Notes under the pieces: model-generated | What the model saw: only the letters and a program-made list of their open reading frames with translations | What the model was told of the DNA's origin: nothing | Databases searched by the model: none | Position numbers and translations under genes: made by a program | Assembly (NCBI RefSeq): GCF_004123835.1 | Contig: NZ_MZMU01000026.1 | Coordinates: forward strand, 1 to 64,000 | Direction: 5' to 3' | DNA from: Rhizobium leguminosarum | Lineage (GTDB): Bacteria > Pseudomonadota > Alphaproteobacteria > Rhizobiales > Rhizobiaceae | DNA: 64,000 bases | Shown here: positions 32,955 through 41,157 of the stretch, piece after piece | Layout of the letters: the number at the start of each line of letters is the position of its first letter | How positions within the stretch are numbered: position 1 is the first letter of the stretch

Positions 32955-32980
32955 AACGAAATGGCGGCCCGAAAGGTTCC
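32955..32980 (-). promoter_or_regulatory. EcfG/RpoE2-type promoter (GGAAC-N17-CGTT)
   Basis: On the minus strand GGAAC (32976-32980), 17 bases, CGTT (32955-32958). It lies 32 bases before the ATG of the DUF883-like gene. Confidence 0.65.
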
Positions 32981-33142
32981 GCCGCAGCCGATCTTTTGTT
33001 CGCCGCAAAGCCGCTTCGGTGAAGCCGCCGCCATGTGCAGCTTTTCGCGCGACAAACCCTTCATTTCCTGTCGGGTTTGTTTTAAGGAACGTCGAATGTC
33101 CGCCCGCGCGCGGGTCAATGATACTGCGAGGTTTGCGTTTCC

Positions 33143-35035
33143 ATGTTCCATATCCTCAGAAGAGCTGCTCAGACCTGGGTTGCCAAGCTGCTCCTGATTC
33201 TGCTCGTCTTGTCCTTCGGCGTCTGGGGCGTGTCGCATGAGCTGCTGTCAGGCGGCAACAGCACCACGGTCGTGACCGTCGGCGATCAGCATGTGGACGT
33301 CAACGAATTCCACCTCGCTTATCAGCGCCAGGTGGCAAGCCTCAGCCAGCAGTTCGGCACGCGCCTCACCCCCGAGCAGGCCCGCGCCTTCGGCGTCGAA
33401 CAGCAGGTGCTCGCCCAGCTCGTTGCCGGAGCCTCGCTCGACCAGCTCGCCGAAGACATGAACCTCGGCCTTTCCGAAGATCGCCTCGCCCAGCTGATCG
33501 CTGACGATCCGGCGTTCAAGGCCGTAAACGGCCGGTTCGACCGCGAGCTCTTCATTTCGCGCCTGCAAAATGCCGGCATCCGCCAGGACGATTACATCAA
33601 GGAGCGCAGCAAGGTCGCTGTGCGCAGCCAGGTGGTCGATGCCATCTCCAACGGCTTCACTGCGCCGAAGACGCTGGTCGACGCCCTGAAGCTCTATGGC
33701 GAAGAAAGCCGCAGCGTCGAATACCTGCTGCTCACCAATGCCAATATCGAGCCGATCAAGGCACCTGCCGACGACGTGCTGGCGACGTGGTTCGAAGGTG
33801 TCAAGCAGCGCTACCGGGCGCCCGAATACCGCAAGCTCGTCTATCTCAAGCTGCAGCCTGGCGATATTGCCGATGCCGCGACCGTCACCGACGACCAGAT
33901 CCACGAAGCCTTCGACAAGAGCAAGGATACCTATCGCACGCCGGAAAGCCGCACCATCGAACAGCTGACCTTCGCCAGCAAGGATCTCGCCGCCGCTGCC
34001 GAAACGGCGCTGAAGAGCGGCACCAGCTTTGATCAGTTGGTTTCCGACCAGGGCAAGACGGCAAGCGACGTGCTGCTCGGTGAGTTCACCAAGGACAAGG
34101 TTCCCGACCAGGCCGTTGCCGATGCGGCCTTCGCGGTTTCGCGCGATGGCGGCACGACGCCTGTCGTCGATGGCTCCTTCGGCCCCGTCATCCTGCGCGT
34201 CACCAACATCAAGTCGGAAACGGCGAAGAATTTCGACGAGGTGAAGGAGGATATCCGCAAGCAGCTGGCGCTTTCCAACGCCTCCCAGGAAGTGATCAAC
34301 GTTCACGATCGCATCGAGGACCTGCGCGCTGGCGGTTCGACGCTCGAGGATATTGCCGGCCAACTGAATCTCAAGGCCGTGACCGTCGATGCCGTCGATA
34401 TGACCGGCGCCGACAAGGACGGCAACGAGGTCAAGGATATCCCAGCCAAGCAGCAGCTGCTCGGCGAAGCCTTCAAGACCGAAGTCGGCGTCGATGCGCC
34501 GCCGCTCCCGATCGGCAATGACGGCTATGTCTGGTTCAACGTCCGCGAAATCACGCCGGACCGCGACCGCCCGGTTGCCGAAGTGCGCGAAAAGGCCGTC
34601 GAGGACTGGACGGCGGAGCAGCAGAAGGCCGAGCTCGCCAAGAAGGCCGACGCATTGAAGGCCGAGGCGAAGAAAGGCACGACCCTGGCCGATATCGCAA
34701 CGCCGCTCGGCATTGCCGTCGAAAGCAAGAGCGGTGTCACCCGCTCCACCGATGATGCAGTCCTCGGCCGCGCCGGCGTCACCGCCGCCTTCTCCGGCCC
34801 GGTCGATACGGTCGCGAGTGCTGTCGGCGCCGATCCCTCGACGCAGATCCTGCTGAAGGTCACCGAGGTCAACACCCAGCCGACCGGCGACGTGCTGAAC
34901 AATCGCGATGCCCAGATCACCGCCATGGCCAATGCCGCCGGCGACGATATTCTCGATCAGATGGTCAACCTGCTGCAGACGCAGTATGGCGCTCAGATCA
35001 ACCAGACGCTCGCTGAACAGGCGACGGTCCGCTAG
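33143..35035 (+). CDS. ppiD: Periplasmic folding chaperone / peptidyl-prolyl isomerase, PpiD type
   Basis: A 630-residue protein with one N-terminal membrane anchor (WVAKLLLILLVLSFGVWGVS), a SurA-like N-terminal chaperone domain (about residues 35-170), a parvulin-type rotamase region (about 230-360, with RTIEQLTFASKDLAAAAETA and GEFTKDKVPDQAVADAAF) and a second SurA-like region. PpiD anchors at the Sec exit and helps fold outer-membrane and periplasmic proteins. It is the first gene of the ppiD-trpD-trpC-moaC-moeA run, eight bases before trpD. Confidence 0.9.
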   Translation: MFHILRRAAQTWVAKLLLILLVLSFGVWGVSHELLSGGNSTTVVTVGDQHVDVNEFHLAYQRQVASLSQQFGTRLTPEQARAFGVEQQVLAQLVAGASLDQLAEDMNLGLSEDRLAQLIADDPAFKAVNGRFDRELFISRLQNAGIRQDDYIKERSKVAVRSQVVDAISNGFTAPKTLVDALKLYGEESRSVEYLLLTNANIEPIKAPADDVLATWFEGVKQRYRAPEYRKLVYLKLQPGDIADAATVTDDQIHEAFDKSKDTYRTPESRTIEQLTFASKDLAAAAETALKSGTSFDQLVSDQGKTASDVLLGEFTKDKVPDQAVADAAFAVSRDGGTTPVVDGSFGPVILRVTNIKSETAKNFDEVKEDIRKQLALSNASQEVINVHDRIEDLRAGGSTLEDIAGQLNLKAVTVDAVDMTGADKDGNEVKDIPAKQQLLGEAFKTEVGVDAPPLPIGNDGYVWFNVREITPDRDRPVAEVREKAVEDWTAEQQKAELAKKADALKAEAKKGTTLADIATPLGIAVESKSGVTRSTDDAVLGRAGVTAAFSGPVDTVASAVGADPSTQILLKVTEVNTQPTGDVLNNRDAQITAMANAAGDDILDQMVNLLQTQYGAQINQTLAEQATVR

Positions 35036-35043
35036 GAGGCTTT

Positions 35044-36060
35044 ATGACCGATCTGAAGCCGTTCCTGGCCAAGGCCGCAAGCCGCGAGCCGCTGACGCGT
35101 GACGAGGCCCGCGCCGCCTTCGACATCCTGATGTCGGGCCAGGCGACCCCCTCGCAGATCGGCGGCTTCCTGATGGCGTTGCGCGTGCGCGGCGAAACCG
35201 TCGATGAGATCGTCGGCGCCGTCACCGCGATGCGCTCGAAGATGCTGACCGTCGAAGCACCGGCCGATGCGATCGACATCGTCGGAACCGGCGGCGATGC
35301 CAGCGGCACCTACAACATCTCGACGCTGGCGGCGCTGATCGTCGCCGGCGCCGGTGTGCCCGTCGCCAAGCATGGCAACCGGGCGCTGAGTTCGAAATCG
35401 GGCGCAGCCGACAACCTGGCCGCACTCGGCGTCAAGCTCGACGTCGGTCCCGAGATCATCTCCCGCTGCATCGCCCAAGCCGGCGTCGGCTTCATGTTCG
35501 CGCAGCTGCATCACTCCGCCATGCGCCATGTCGGCCCCTCAAGGGTCGAGCTCGGCACGCGCACGATCTTCAACCTGCTTGGGCCGCTCTCCAATCCGGC
35601 CGGCGTCCGCCGCCAGCTGCTCGGCGTCTTCTCGCCGCAATGGCTGGTGCCGCTTGCCGAAGTCATGCGCGATCTTGGCTCCGAATGCGTCTGGGTGGTC
35701 CACGGCGACGGCCTCGACGAGATCACCACCACCGGCATCACAAAAGTCGCAGCACTCGAAGACGGCAAGATCCGCACCTTCGAGCTTTCGCCCGCCGATT
35801 TCGGCGTCAGCCCTTGCGTGCTCGCCGACATCAAGGGCGGTGACGGTATCGCCAACGCTGCAGCGCTTCGCGAGGTGCTCGGCGGCGCCAAGAATGCCTA
35901 TCGCGACGTCTCGCTCGCCAATGCTGCCGCCTCGCTCGTCATCGCCGGCAAGGTCGAGACGATCCGCGACGGTATGACGCTGGCCACGCAGTCGCTGGAT
36001 AGCGGTGCGACCGCACTCGCCCTCGACAAACTCATCGCCGTTTCCAACGATATCGACTAG
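35044..36060 (+). CDS. trpD: Anthranilate phosphoribosyltransferase
   Basis: A 338-residue enzyme that joins anthranilate and PRPP in tryptophan synthesis. The PRPP site motifs IVGTGGDASGTYNIST (about residue 80) and AKHGNRALSSKSGAADNLAA are intact, as is GPLSNPAGVRRQLLGVF. Ribosome-binding site ggaggc precedes the ATG. It is stand-alone TrpD without a fused glutamine amidotransferase and is followed by trpC after nine bases. Confidence 0.97.
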   Translation: MTDLKPFLAKAASREPLTRDEARAAFDILMSGQATPSQIGGFLMALRVRGETVDEIVGAVTAMRSKMLTVEAPADAIDIVGTGGDASGTYNISTLAALIVAGAGVPVAKHGNRALSSKSGAADNLAALGVKLDVGPEIISRCIAQAGVGFMFAQLHHSAMRHVGPSRVELGTRTIFNLLGPLSNPAGVRRQLLGVFSPQWLVPLAEVMRDLGSECVWVVHGDGLDEITTTGITKVAALEDGKIRTFELSPADFGVSPCVLADIKGGDGIANAAALREVLGGAKNAYRDVSLANAAASLVIAGKVETIRDGMTLATQSLDSGATALALDKLIAVSNDID

Positions 36061-36069
36061 GATTGCCCG

Positions 36070-36882
36070 ATGACCGATATCCTGAAGAAGATCGAACTCT
36101 ACAAGCGCGAGGAGATCGCCGCCGCCAAGGCGAAGGTGTCGCTTGCCGATCTGAAGGCGATGCAGGCCGGCCAATCCGTGCCGCGCGGCTTCCACAAGGC
36201 GCTCATTGCCAAGCGTGATGCCGGCCGCTTCGGCCTGATCGCCGAGATCAAGAAGGCAAGCCCCTCGAAGGGTCTCATTCGCCCGGATTTCGATCCGCCG
36301 TCGCTGGCGAGCGCCTATGAGGCCGGCGGTGCCGCCTGCCTTTCGGTGCTGACCGACACGCCGAGCTTTCAGGGCGCGCCGGAATTTCTGACAGCCGCCC
36401 GCGCTGCCTGCACACTGCCGGCGCTGCGCAAGGATTTCATGTTCGAGACCTATCAGGTACACGAGGCCCGCGCCTGGGGCGCCGACTGCATCCTGCTGAT
36501 CATGGCCTCGCTGTCCGACGATGAAGCCGAACGTCTGCAGGACGAGGCTTTCGGGCTTGGCATGGACGTGCTGGTCGAGGTCCACGACGCCGAGGAGATG
36601 GAGCGGGCGCTGAAACTCTCCTCGCCGCTCGTCGGCATCAACAACCGCAATCTGCGTACCTTCGAGGTCAGCCTTAGCGTCAGCGAGGCGCTTGCCTCCA
36701 TGGTGCCGTCAGACCGGCTCCTGGTCGGCGAAAGCGGCATCTTTACCCATGCCGATTGCAAGCGCCTGCAGGCCGTCGACATCAATACTTTCCTTGTCGG
36801 CGAGAGCCTGATGCGCAAGGAGGACGTCTCCGCCGCCACCCGCGCGCTGCTCTTTGGCGAAGCCGCCATCGCGGCCGAATGA
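36070..36882 (+). CDS. trpC: Indole-3-glycerol phosphate synthase
   Basis: A 270-residue TIM-barrel enzyme that closes the indole ring. Motifs include LIAEIKKASPSKGLIRPDFD, LPALRKDFMFETYQV (general-acid Lys), LVEVHDAEEM, VGINNRNLRTFEV and LLVGESGIFTHADC. It is not fused to TrpF. Its TGA stop is followed after one base by the moaC ATG, which ties the tryptophan and molybdenum cofactor genes into one transcript. Confidence 0.97.
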   Translation: MTDILKKIELYKREEIAAAKAKVSLADLKAMQAGQSVPRGFHKALIAKRDAGRFGLIAEIKKASPSKGLIRPDFDPPSLASAYEAGGAACLSVLTDTPSFQGAPEFLTAARAACTLPALRKDFMFETYQVHEARAWGADCILLIMASLSDDEAERLQDEAFGLGMDVLVEVHDAEEMERALKLSSPLVGINNRNLRTFEVSLSVSEALASMVPSDRLLVGESGIFTHADCKRLQAVDINTFLVGESLMRKEDVSAATRALLFGEAAIAAE

Positions 36883-36883
36883 T

Positions 36884-37381
36884 ATGAGCGGCCAAAAGCC
36901 AGGCCTCACTCATATCGATGCCTCCGGCGAGGCGCATATGGTCGATGTCTCCGACAAGGCCGAGACGGTGCGCATCGCCACTGCCGAGGGCCATGTGAAG
37001 ATGGCGCCGGAAACGCTTGCTCTCATACGGCAAGGCAATGCCAAGAAGGGCGATGTGATCGGCACGGCGCGCCTTGCCGGCATCATGGCGGCAAAACGCA
37101 CCGCCGATCTCATCCCGCTCTGCCATCCGCTGATGCTGACGAAGGTCACGGTCGAGATCGCGGAAGATGCCGCCCTGCCCGGCCTGCGCGTTACGGCAAC
37201 CGCCAAGCTGACCGGCAAGACCGGTGTGGAGATGGAGGCGTTGACCGCCGTCTCGGTCGCTTGTCTGACGATCTACGACATGGCCAAGGCGGCCGACAAG
37301 GCAATGGAGATCGGCGGCATCAGACTTCTTGAAAAGTCCGGCGGAAAATCCGGCGATTTCCGTCATCCGGAGGCAAGATGA
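36884..37381 (+). CDS. moaC: Cyclic pyranopterin monophosphate synthase accessory enzyme MoaC
   Basis: A 165-residue enzyme for the second step of molybdenum cofactor synthesis. Conserved segments LTHIDASGEAHMVDVSDKAET, TADLIPLCHPLMLTKV and GVEMEALTAVSVACLTIYD with DMAKAADKAM are present. The longer frame 5' overlaps trpC; ATG 36884 matches the family start. The cofactor it serves is needed by the molybdopterin oxidoreductase at 41-43 kb. Confidence 0.96.
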   Translation: MSGQKPGLTHIDASGEAHMVDVSDKAETVRIATAEGHVKMAPETLALIRQGNAKKGDVIGTARLAGIMAAKRTADLIPLCHPLMLTKVTVEIAEDAALPGLRVTATAKLTGKTGVEMEALTAVSVACLTIYDMAKAADKAMEIGGIRLLEKSGGKSGDFRHPEAR

Positions 37382-38601
37382 ACCTTCTCCCGGTCGCCGA
37401 GGCCCTGAACCGCTTGCTCTCTCGCGCAAAGCCCGTCGCGGCATCCGAGACGCTGCCGCTTGCCGAGGCTGAGGGCCGCGTCCTGGCCGTCGATCTGACG
37501 GCCGGCCTGACCCAACCGCCCTTCAATGCCTCCGCCATGGATGGCTATGCGCTACGCCGCGAAGACGCGCCGGAGCCGGGCGCCGTGCTGAAGGTCATCG
37601 GCATGTCTTCCGCCGGCCACGGCTTCGAGGGAAGCGTCAGCCAGGGAGAGGCCGTGCGTATCTTCACCGGCGCGCCTGTTCCGCCAGGCGCTGATAGCGT
37701 CCTGCTGCAGGAGGATGCGGAGAAGATCGAGGGCGGCATCAGAACCAATTTCCCTGTGCGACAGGGCCAGCACGTGCGCCCTCGCGGCCAGGATTTCGCC
37801 GAAGGCGAAGCCGTGCTGTCGGCCGGCACCGTGCTCGATTTCTCGCGGCTGACGGTTGCTGCCGGCATGAACCGGCCTGATGTCGAGGTGCTGCGGCGCC
37901 CGCTGATCGCCATCCTCGCAACCGGCGACGAACTGCTGCCGCCCGGAAGCACGCCCGGCCCTTCGCAGATCATCGCATCCAATACGTTTGGTATTGCAGC
38001 CCTTGCCCGCAAGGCCGGCGCCGATGTGCTCGATCTCGGCATCGTGCCTGACGACAAGGCCAGGATCAGCGCGGCGATCGACGCGGCGCGGGACGCCAAG
38101 GTCGAGGTGATCGTCACGCTTGGCGGCGCTTCGGTCGGCGACCATGATCTGGTGCAGGCCACGCTGATCGAGGCTGGCATGCAGCTTGATTTCTGGCGCA
38201 TCGCCATGCGCCCCGGCAAACCGCTGATGGTCGGCAGCTTTGACGAGACGCATGTGCTCGGCCTGCCCGGCAATCCGGTCTCGAGCCTCGTCTGTTCGCT
38301 GCTCTTCCTGGAGCCGCTGATCCGCAAACTCGCCTCCCTGCCACCGGTGCAGCGCGAGGTAACGGTGGAGGCAGCCGTCACACTGCGCGCCAACGACCAC
38401 CGGCAGGACTATATCAGGGCGAAACTTTCGAAATCCGCTGCCGGCGACTGGCTCGCCGAACCCTTCGGCAAGCAGGATTCCTCGATGATGAAGGTCTTCG
38501 CTGCCGCCGACTGCCTCGTCATCCGCCCGCCGCATGCGCCGGAACTGCCGGCCGGAGCGCCTTGCCCTGTCATGCTGTTGCGGCCCGATCTCTTGGCATA
38601 A
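37378..38601 (+). CDS. moeA: Molybdopterin molybdotransferase
   Basis: A 407-residue enzyme that inserts molybdenum into adenylated molybdopterin. NASAMDGYALR near residue 50, FTGAPVPPGADSVLLQED, ATGDELLPPG, TLGGASVGDHDLV, MRPGKPLMVG and GLPGNPVSSLV are all in place. ATG overlaps the moaC stop by four bases. In the rhizobia I remember, lexA follows moeA; here the next gene is a convergent methyltransferase. Confidence 0.96.
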   Translation: MNLLPVAEALNRLLSRAKPVAASETLPLAEAEGRVLAVDLTAGLTQPPFNASAMDGYALRREDAPEPGAVLKVIGMSSAGHGFEGSVSQGEAVRIFTGAPVPPGADSVLLQEDAEKIEGGIRTNFPVRQGQHVRPRGQDFAEGEAVLSAGTVLDFSRLTVAAGMNRPDVEVLRRPLIAILATGDELLPPGSTPGPSQIIASNTFGIAALARKAGADVLDLGIVPDDKARISAAIDAARDAKVEVIVTLGGASVGDHDLVQATLIEAGMQLDFWRIAMRPGKPLMVGSFDETHVLGLPGNPVSSLVCSLLFLEPLIRKLASLPPVQREVTVEAAVTLRANDHRQDYIRAKLSKSAAGDWLAEPFGKQDSSMMKVFAAADCLVIRPPHAPELPAGAPCPVMLLRPDLLA

Positions 38602-38611
38602 CCCCAGCCTT

Positions 38612-39280
38612 TCAGCCGTTGCCGAAGAGCGAGAATACGCCCGCCGGCACCGCCCCGCCGCCGCCGCTGCCTCCGCCGAAATCCGCAACCGCATGGGTGG
38701 CGATTCGCCTGAGTTCGTCCTGCGGCAGATAGGCGCGCTCGGGATCGCCGATCAGCACCTCGATGCCGCTCGCCTGGCAACGCCGTAGGAAGGCCATGAC
38801 CCGCAAGGCGAGCGCTGGATCATAGAACAGGTCGCCGACCACGAGGAGGTCTGTCTCAGGTGGCGGCCCCTCGATCATATCGGCGGCCCGGGCTACGATA
38901 TCCACGCCGTTGATCGCCGCGTTGAGGCCGATCGCGGCAATGGCATTGGCATCGATGTCGACCGCCGTAACCGCGCGCGCTCCAGCCTTTGCCGCCGCGA
39001 TAGCGACGAGCCCTGAGCCGGCGCCGAGGTCGAGGACACGGCGGCCCGCGACCGTTTCCGGCTGGTCGAGCAGATGGCGGGCAAGCACGGCGCCGCCGGC
39101 CCAGGGATAAGCCCAGTAAGGCGGCGGATCGGCCTCTCTGCTACCGGCAAGCCGCCAGAGCCCGCTCGCAGGCCCTGCCGTATGAAGACAAATCTCGGGG
39201 ATCGAGGGAACGGGTGATATAGGGAGGTTTGCACGGATGAAGGCGGCCGGATCGGGTTGCGACAGGCCCGGGCGTTTCAT
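38612..39280 (-). CDS. Class I SAM methyltransferase (ETFB lysine methyltransferase-like)
   Basis: A 222-residue methyltransferase. It has an N-terminal PPYWAYPWAGGAVLARHLLD, the SAM motif I VLDLGAGSGLVAIAAA, an acidic motif II AVDIDANAIAAIGLNAAING and DLLVVGDLFYDP. This build, with the Trp-Ala-x-Pro-Trp segment, is typical of METTL20/ETFB lysine methyltransferases and related nicotinamide N-methyltransferase-like proteins. The ATG at 39278-39280 is preceded by aggag ten bases away. A Gly/Pro tail (GGGSGGGGAVPAG) is unusual for the group. Confidence 0.82.
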   Translation of the reverse strand: MKRPGLSQPDPAAFIRANLPISPVPSIPEICLHTAGPASGLWRLAGSREADPPPYWAYPWAGGAVLARHLLDQPETVAGRRVLDLGAGSGLVAIAAAKAGARAVTAVDIDANAIAAIGLNAAINGVDIVARAADMIEGPPPETDLLVVGDLFYDPALALRVMAFLRRCQASGIEVLIGDPERAYLPQDELRRIATHAVADFGGGSGGGGAVPAGVFSLFGNG

Positions 39281-39459
39281 CGTCGTCTGCTCCTGCCGGC
39301 GCTGTAACGGCGTCATCGTTTTTAATAGCAAGAGCAGGCCGCCGTTGTGGAATTCCCCGCCATTTATGCACGCCACGATTTAGGTGAAATAATGAAGCCG
39401 AGCCAGGCTTTTCGCAAGGAACTGAACCGCTATTCGTGATGAGGCGTGCCATATGCCAT

Positions 39460-39723
39460 TCAGGAACGCAATACAGGCCGTTGAAGCGAGACCGTCTTGG
39501 GAGCCTCGGCGCGTGCGAGATCTGCGAGAAACTGCTCCATCAGCGGGGAATCACCAAACCGACGATAGGTGAACTTCCGCGCTGCAACCGATGTCTGCAG
39601 AACCTCTCCGAGGGAAGCTTAAGCTTCACTGATTGCACGTGCGGCAGGCATCAAGAGGGTTGAGTCCTGCTGGTGCAAAGCAAGGCAGACAACCTTCGTC
39701 GACGATCGTTGGCTGTCGGGCAT
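39460..39723 (-). pseudogene. Possible decayed gene behind operator copy 1
   Basis: An ATG at 39721-39723, placed relative to the repeat exactly as the LysR ATG at 44544 is, opens a frame that reads MPDSQRSSTKVVCLALHQQ. After 34 codons it meets a TAA (in gaagcttaagctt) and continues in the same frame as ASLGEVLQTSVAARKFTYRR and FGDSPLMEQFLADLARAEAP to a final TGA at 39460-39462. The second part looks like normal protein. It may be a gene killed by one stop codon; no family is recognised. Confidence 0.3.
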
Positions 39724-39770
39724 TTATGAACCTCATTTCTAACATCATGCAGATAGTACCGCCTAATGCT
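39721..39770. promoter_or_regulatory. Redox-island operator, copy 1 (before the cytochrome c gene)
   Basis: A 50-base stretch identical at 40 positions to copy 3 (44542-44591). The core ctaac (39739-39743) and ctaat (39763-39767) with tcatgcagat between them keeps the same 24-base register in all three copies. It lies 180 bases before the cytochrome c start. Confidence 0.7.
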
Positions 39771-39952
39771 CCATGCTGAGGCGAGGTAACGTCTCCAACC
39801 AACCGCCGTCTCCAGTGCGATGCCATGTCCGGAGAAGATGAGGCGTGTCTTGGGTCTAAGGTCTTTAGCGCGGCCTGCCAGCAACGGTGCTGGCGCGCGC
39901 TACTCCACCGTCCTTTCAGGGCTTCGACAGCCCGTATTCGGGAAGAACACGC

Positions 39953-40327
39953 ATGACAAAAATTTTGGCTTCTGTTGTGATCTCCACCTTGATCCTTGTG
40001 TCGGCGACGGCTCCTGCGGAAGCGGAGGGAGATGTCGCCTTGGGACAAAAAGCGTTTCAGCGCTGTTTCGCCTGTCATTCGACCACGGATCAGAAAAAGG
40101 CTGGGCCGGGGCTCGGTGGCGTTGTCGGGCGCGCGGCCGGCACTGCGGAAGGCGTCCGCTGTTCGGCGGCCATGAAGGCGTCGGGATTAGTATGGGACGA
40201 GGCGACGTTGGACCGATTTCTAGCAGCGCCTCGCGAAGTTGTACCGACCACCACGATGACCGTGGGCGTACCCAAGCCTGAGGATCGGCTAAACATCATC
40301 GCTTACCTGAAGTCCCTGTCGGAGTAG
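39953..40327 (+). CDS. Periplasmic class I cytochrome c
   Basis: A 124-residue protein with signal peptide (residues 1-24, ending APAEAEG) and a single haem site CFACH near residue 42, with KAGPGLGGVVGR after it and the axial Met in TTTMTVGVPKPEDR. It is a cytochrome c2/c550-like electron carrier. Molybdopterin oxidoreductases of the IorAB/AldFGH kind commonly hand electrons to such a cytochrome, and this one lies two genes before the large subunit and has the same type of upstream repeat. Confidence 0.88.
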   Translation: MTKILASVVISTLILVSATAPAEAEGDVALGQKAFQRCFACHSTTDQKKAGPGLGGVVGRAAGTAEGVRCSAAMKASGLVWDEATLDRFLAAPREVVPTTTMTVGVPKPEDRLNIIAYLKSLSE

Positions 40328-40671
40328 CGGCGAACCTCTTGGCTGAGCAAGCCGGCGGTCGATGGGCACCCAACGCGGCCGATCATCGCTGACCGGTCTT
40401 GGGTTGACGTGTCTGCTCGTGCTTTTGCCTCGCATTCAGAAGCCGCCTTTCTAACGTCGTGCAGGTTTTGCCAACTAATTTGGCGCCGCCGGACGAGCTA
40501 ACGTTGCCGCGGAGAGCAGGCTCTTGGTCGATGGCGTCTCATCATCCTGGAGGTTGCTGGCGGCACTCCCGTCGCCGTCGCTCTCCTCGATGATCGACGG
40601 TTCTAACCGTTAGCTGAACGACCGCAGTCAACGACCACATCCATTATGAAACATCGGAGAACCGACCAGTC
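40328..40671. other. Regulatory region between cytochrome c and the 2Fe-2S subunit
   Basis: About 340 bases without a gene. It contains operator copy 2 (40433-40482) in its middle; no terminator hairpin with T-run was seen after the cytochrome gene. Confidence 0.5.
40433..40482. promoter_or_regulatory. Redox-island operator, copy 2 (before the 2Fe-2S subunit gene)
   Basis: Matches copy 3 at about 34 of 50 positions. ctaac at 40451-40455 and ctaat at 40475-40479 keep the 24-base register, with tcgtgcag between. It lies 190 bases before the start of the 2Fe-2S subunit, nearly the same distance as copy 1 from the cytochrome gene. Confidence 0.65.
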
Positions 40672-41145
40672 ATGATCACACTGAATATCAACGGTAATCA
40701 GCACGAGGTCGATGCCGACCCGGAGACACCCATCCTTTGGGTGCTGCGCGACACGCTCGGCATGACCGGGACCAAGTTCGGCTGCGGCGCCGCGCTTTGC
40801 GGCGCGTGCACGATACATCTGGATGGTGAGGCTGTCCGTTCCTGCAGCACCCCTCTCTCCGCTGCCGAGGGCCTGAATATCACCACCATAGAAAAAGCGA
40901 CCGACGGCAGCGACCGCGTCGGCGCCGCTGTGCGCGCAGCTTGGGTCAAGCACGATGTAGCGCAGTGCGGTTATTGTCAGAGCGGCCAGATCATGAGCGC
41001 CACGGCGTTCCTCGCATCCTTGCCCTCCGGTTCGCAGCCGACCGCCTCGGAGATAGATACGGCAATGGAAGGTAATATTTGTCGTTGTGGAACCTATGTC
41101 CGTATCCGCGCCGCCATAGCCGATGCTGCCAGCAATCTCGTTTGA
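40672..41145 (+). CDS. 2Fe-2S subunit of a molybdopterin oxidoreductase (IorA/CoxS-like)
   Basis: A 157-residue protein with a plant-ferredoxin cluster site (GCGAALCGACTIHLDG near residue 40, preceded by TKFGCG) and the second all-helical cluster domain (CGYCQSGQIMSATAFL and EGNICRCGTYVRI). It passes electrons from the molybdenum centre outward. It is followed after 12 bases by the large subunit, and the two form the two-subunit type that lacks an FAD subunit, which fits with a cytochrome c acceptor. Confidence 0.94.
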   Translation: MITLNINGNQHEVDADPETPILWVLRDTLGMTGTKFGCGAALCGACTIHLDGEAVRSCSTPLSAAEGLNITTIEKATDGSDRVGAAVRAAWVKHDVAQCGYCQSGQIMSATAFLASLPSGSQPTASEIDTAMEGNICRCGTYVRIRAAIADAASNLV

Positions 41146-41157
41146 GGGAGACACCAT

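Noticed and set aside
39436..39663. 75-codon plus-strand frame with CxxC pairs resembling a zinc protein
   Set aside because: It lies opposite the frame at 39460-39723, lacks a ribosome-binding site and the Cys spacing fits no zinc-ribbon pattern that I know.
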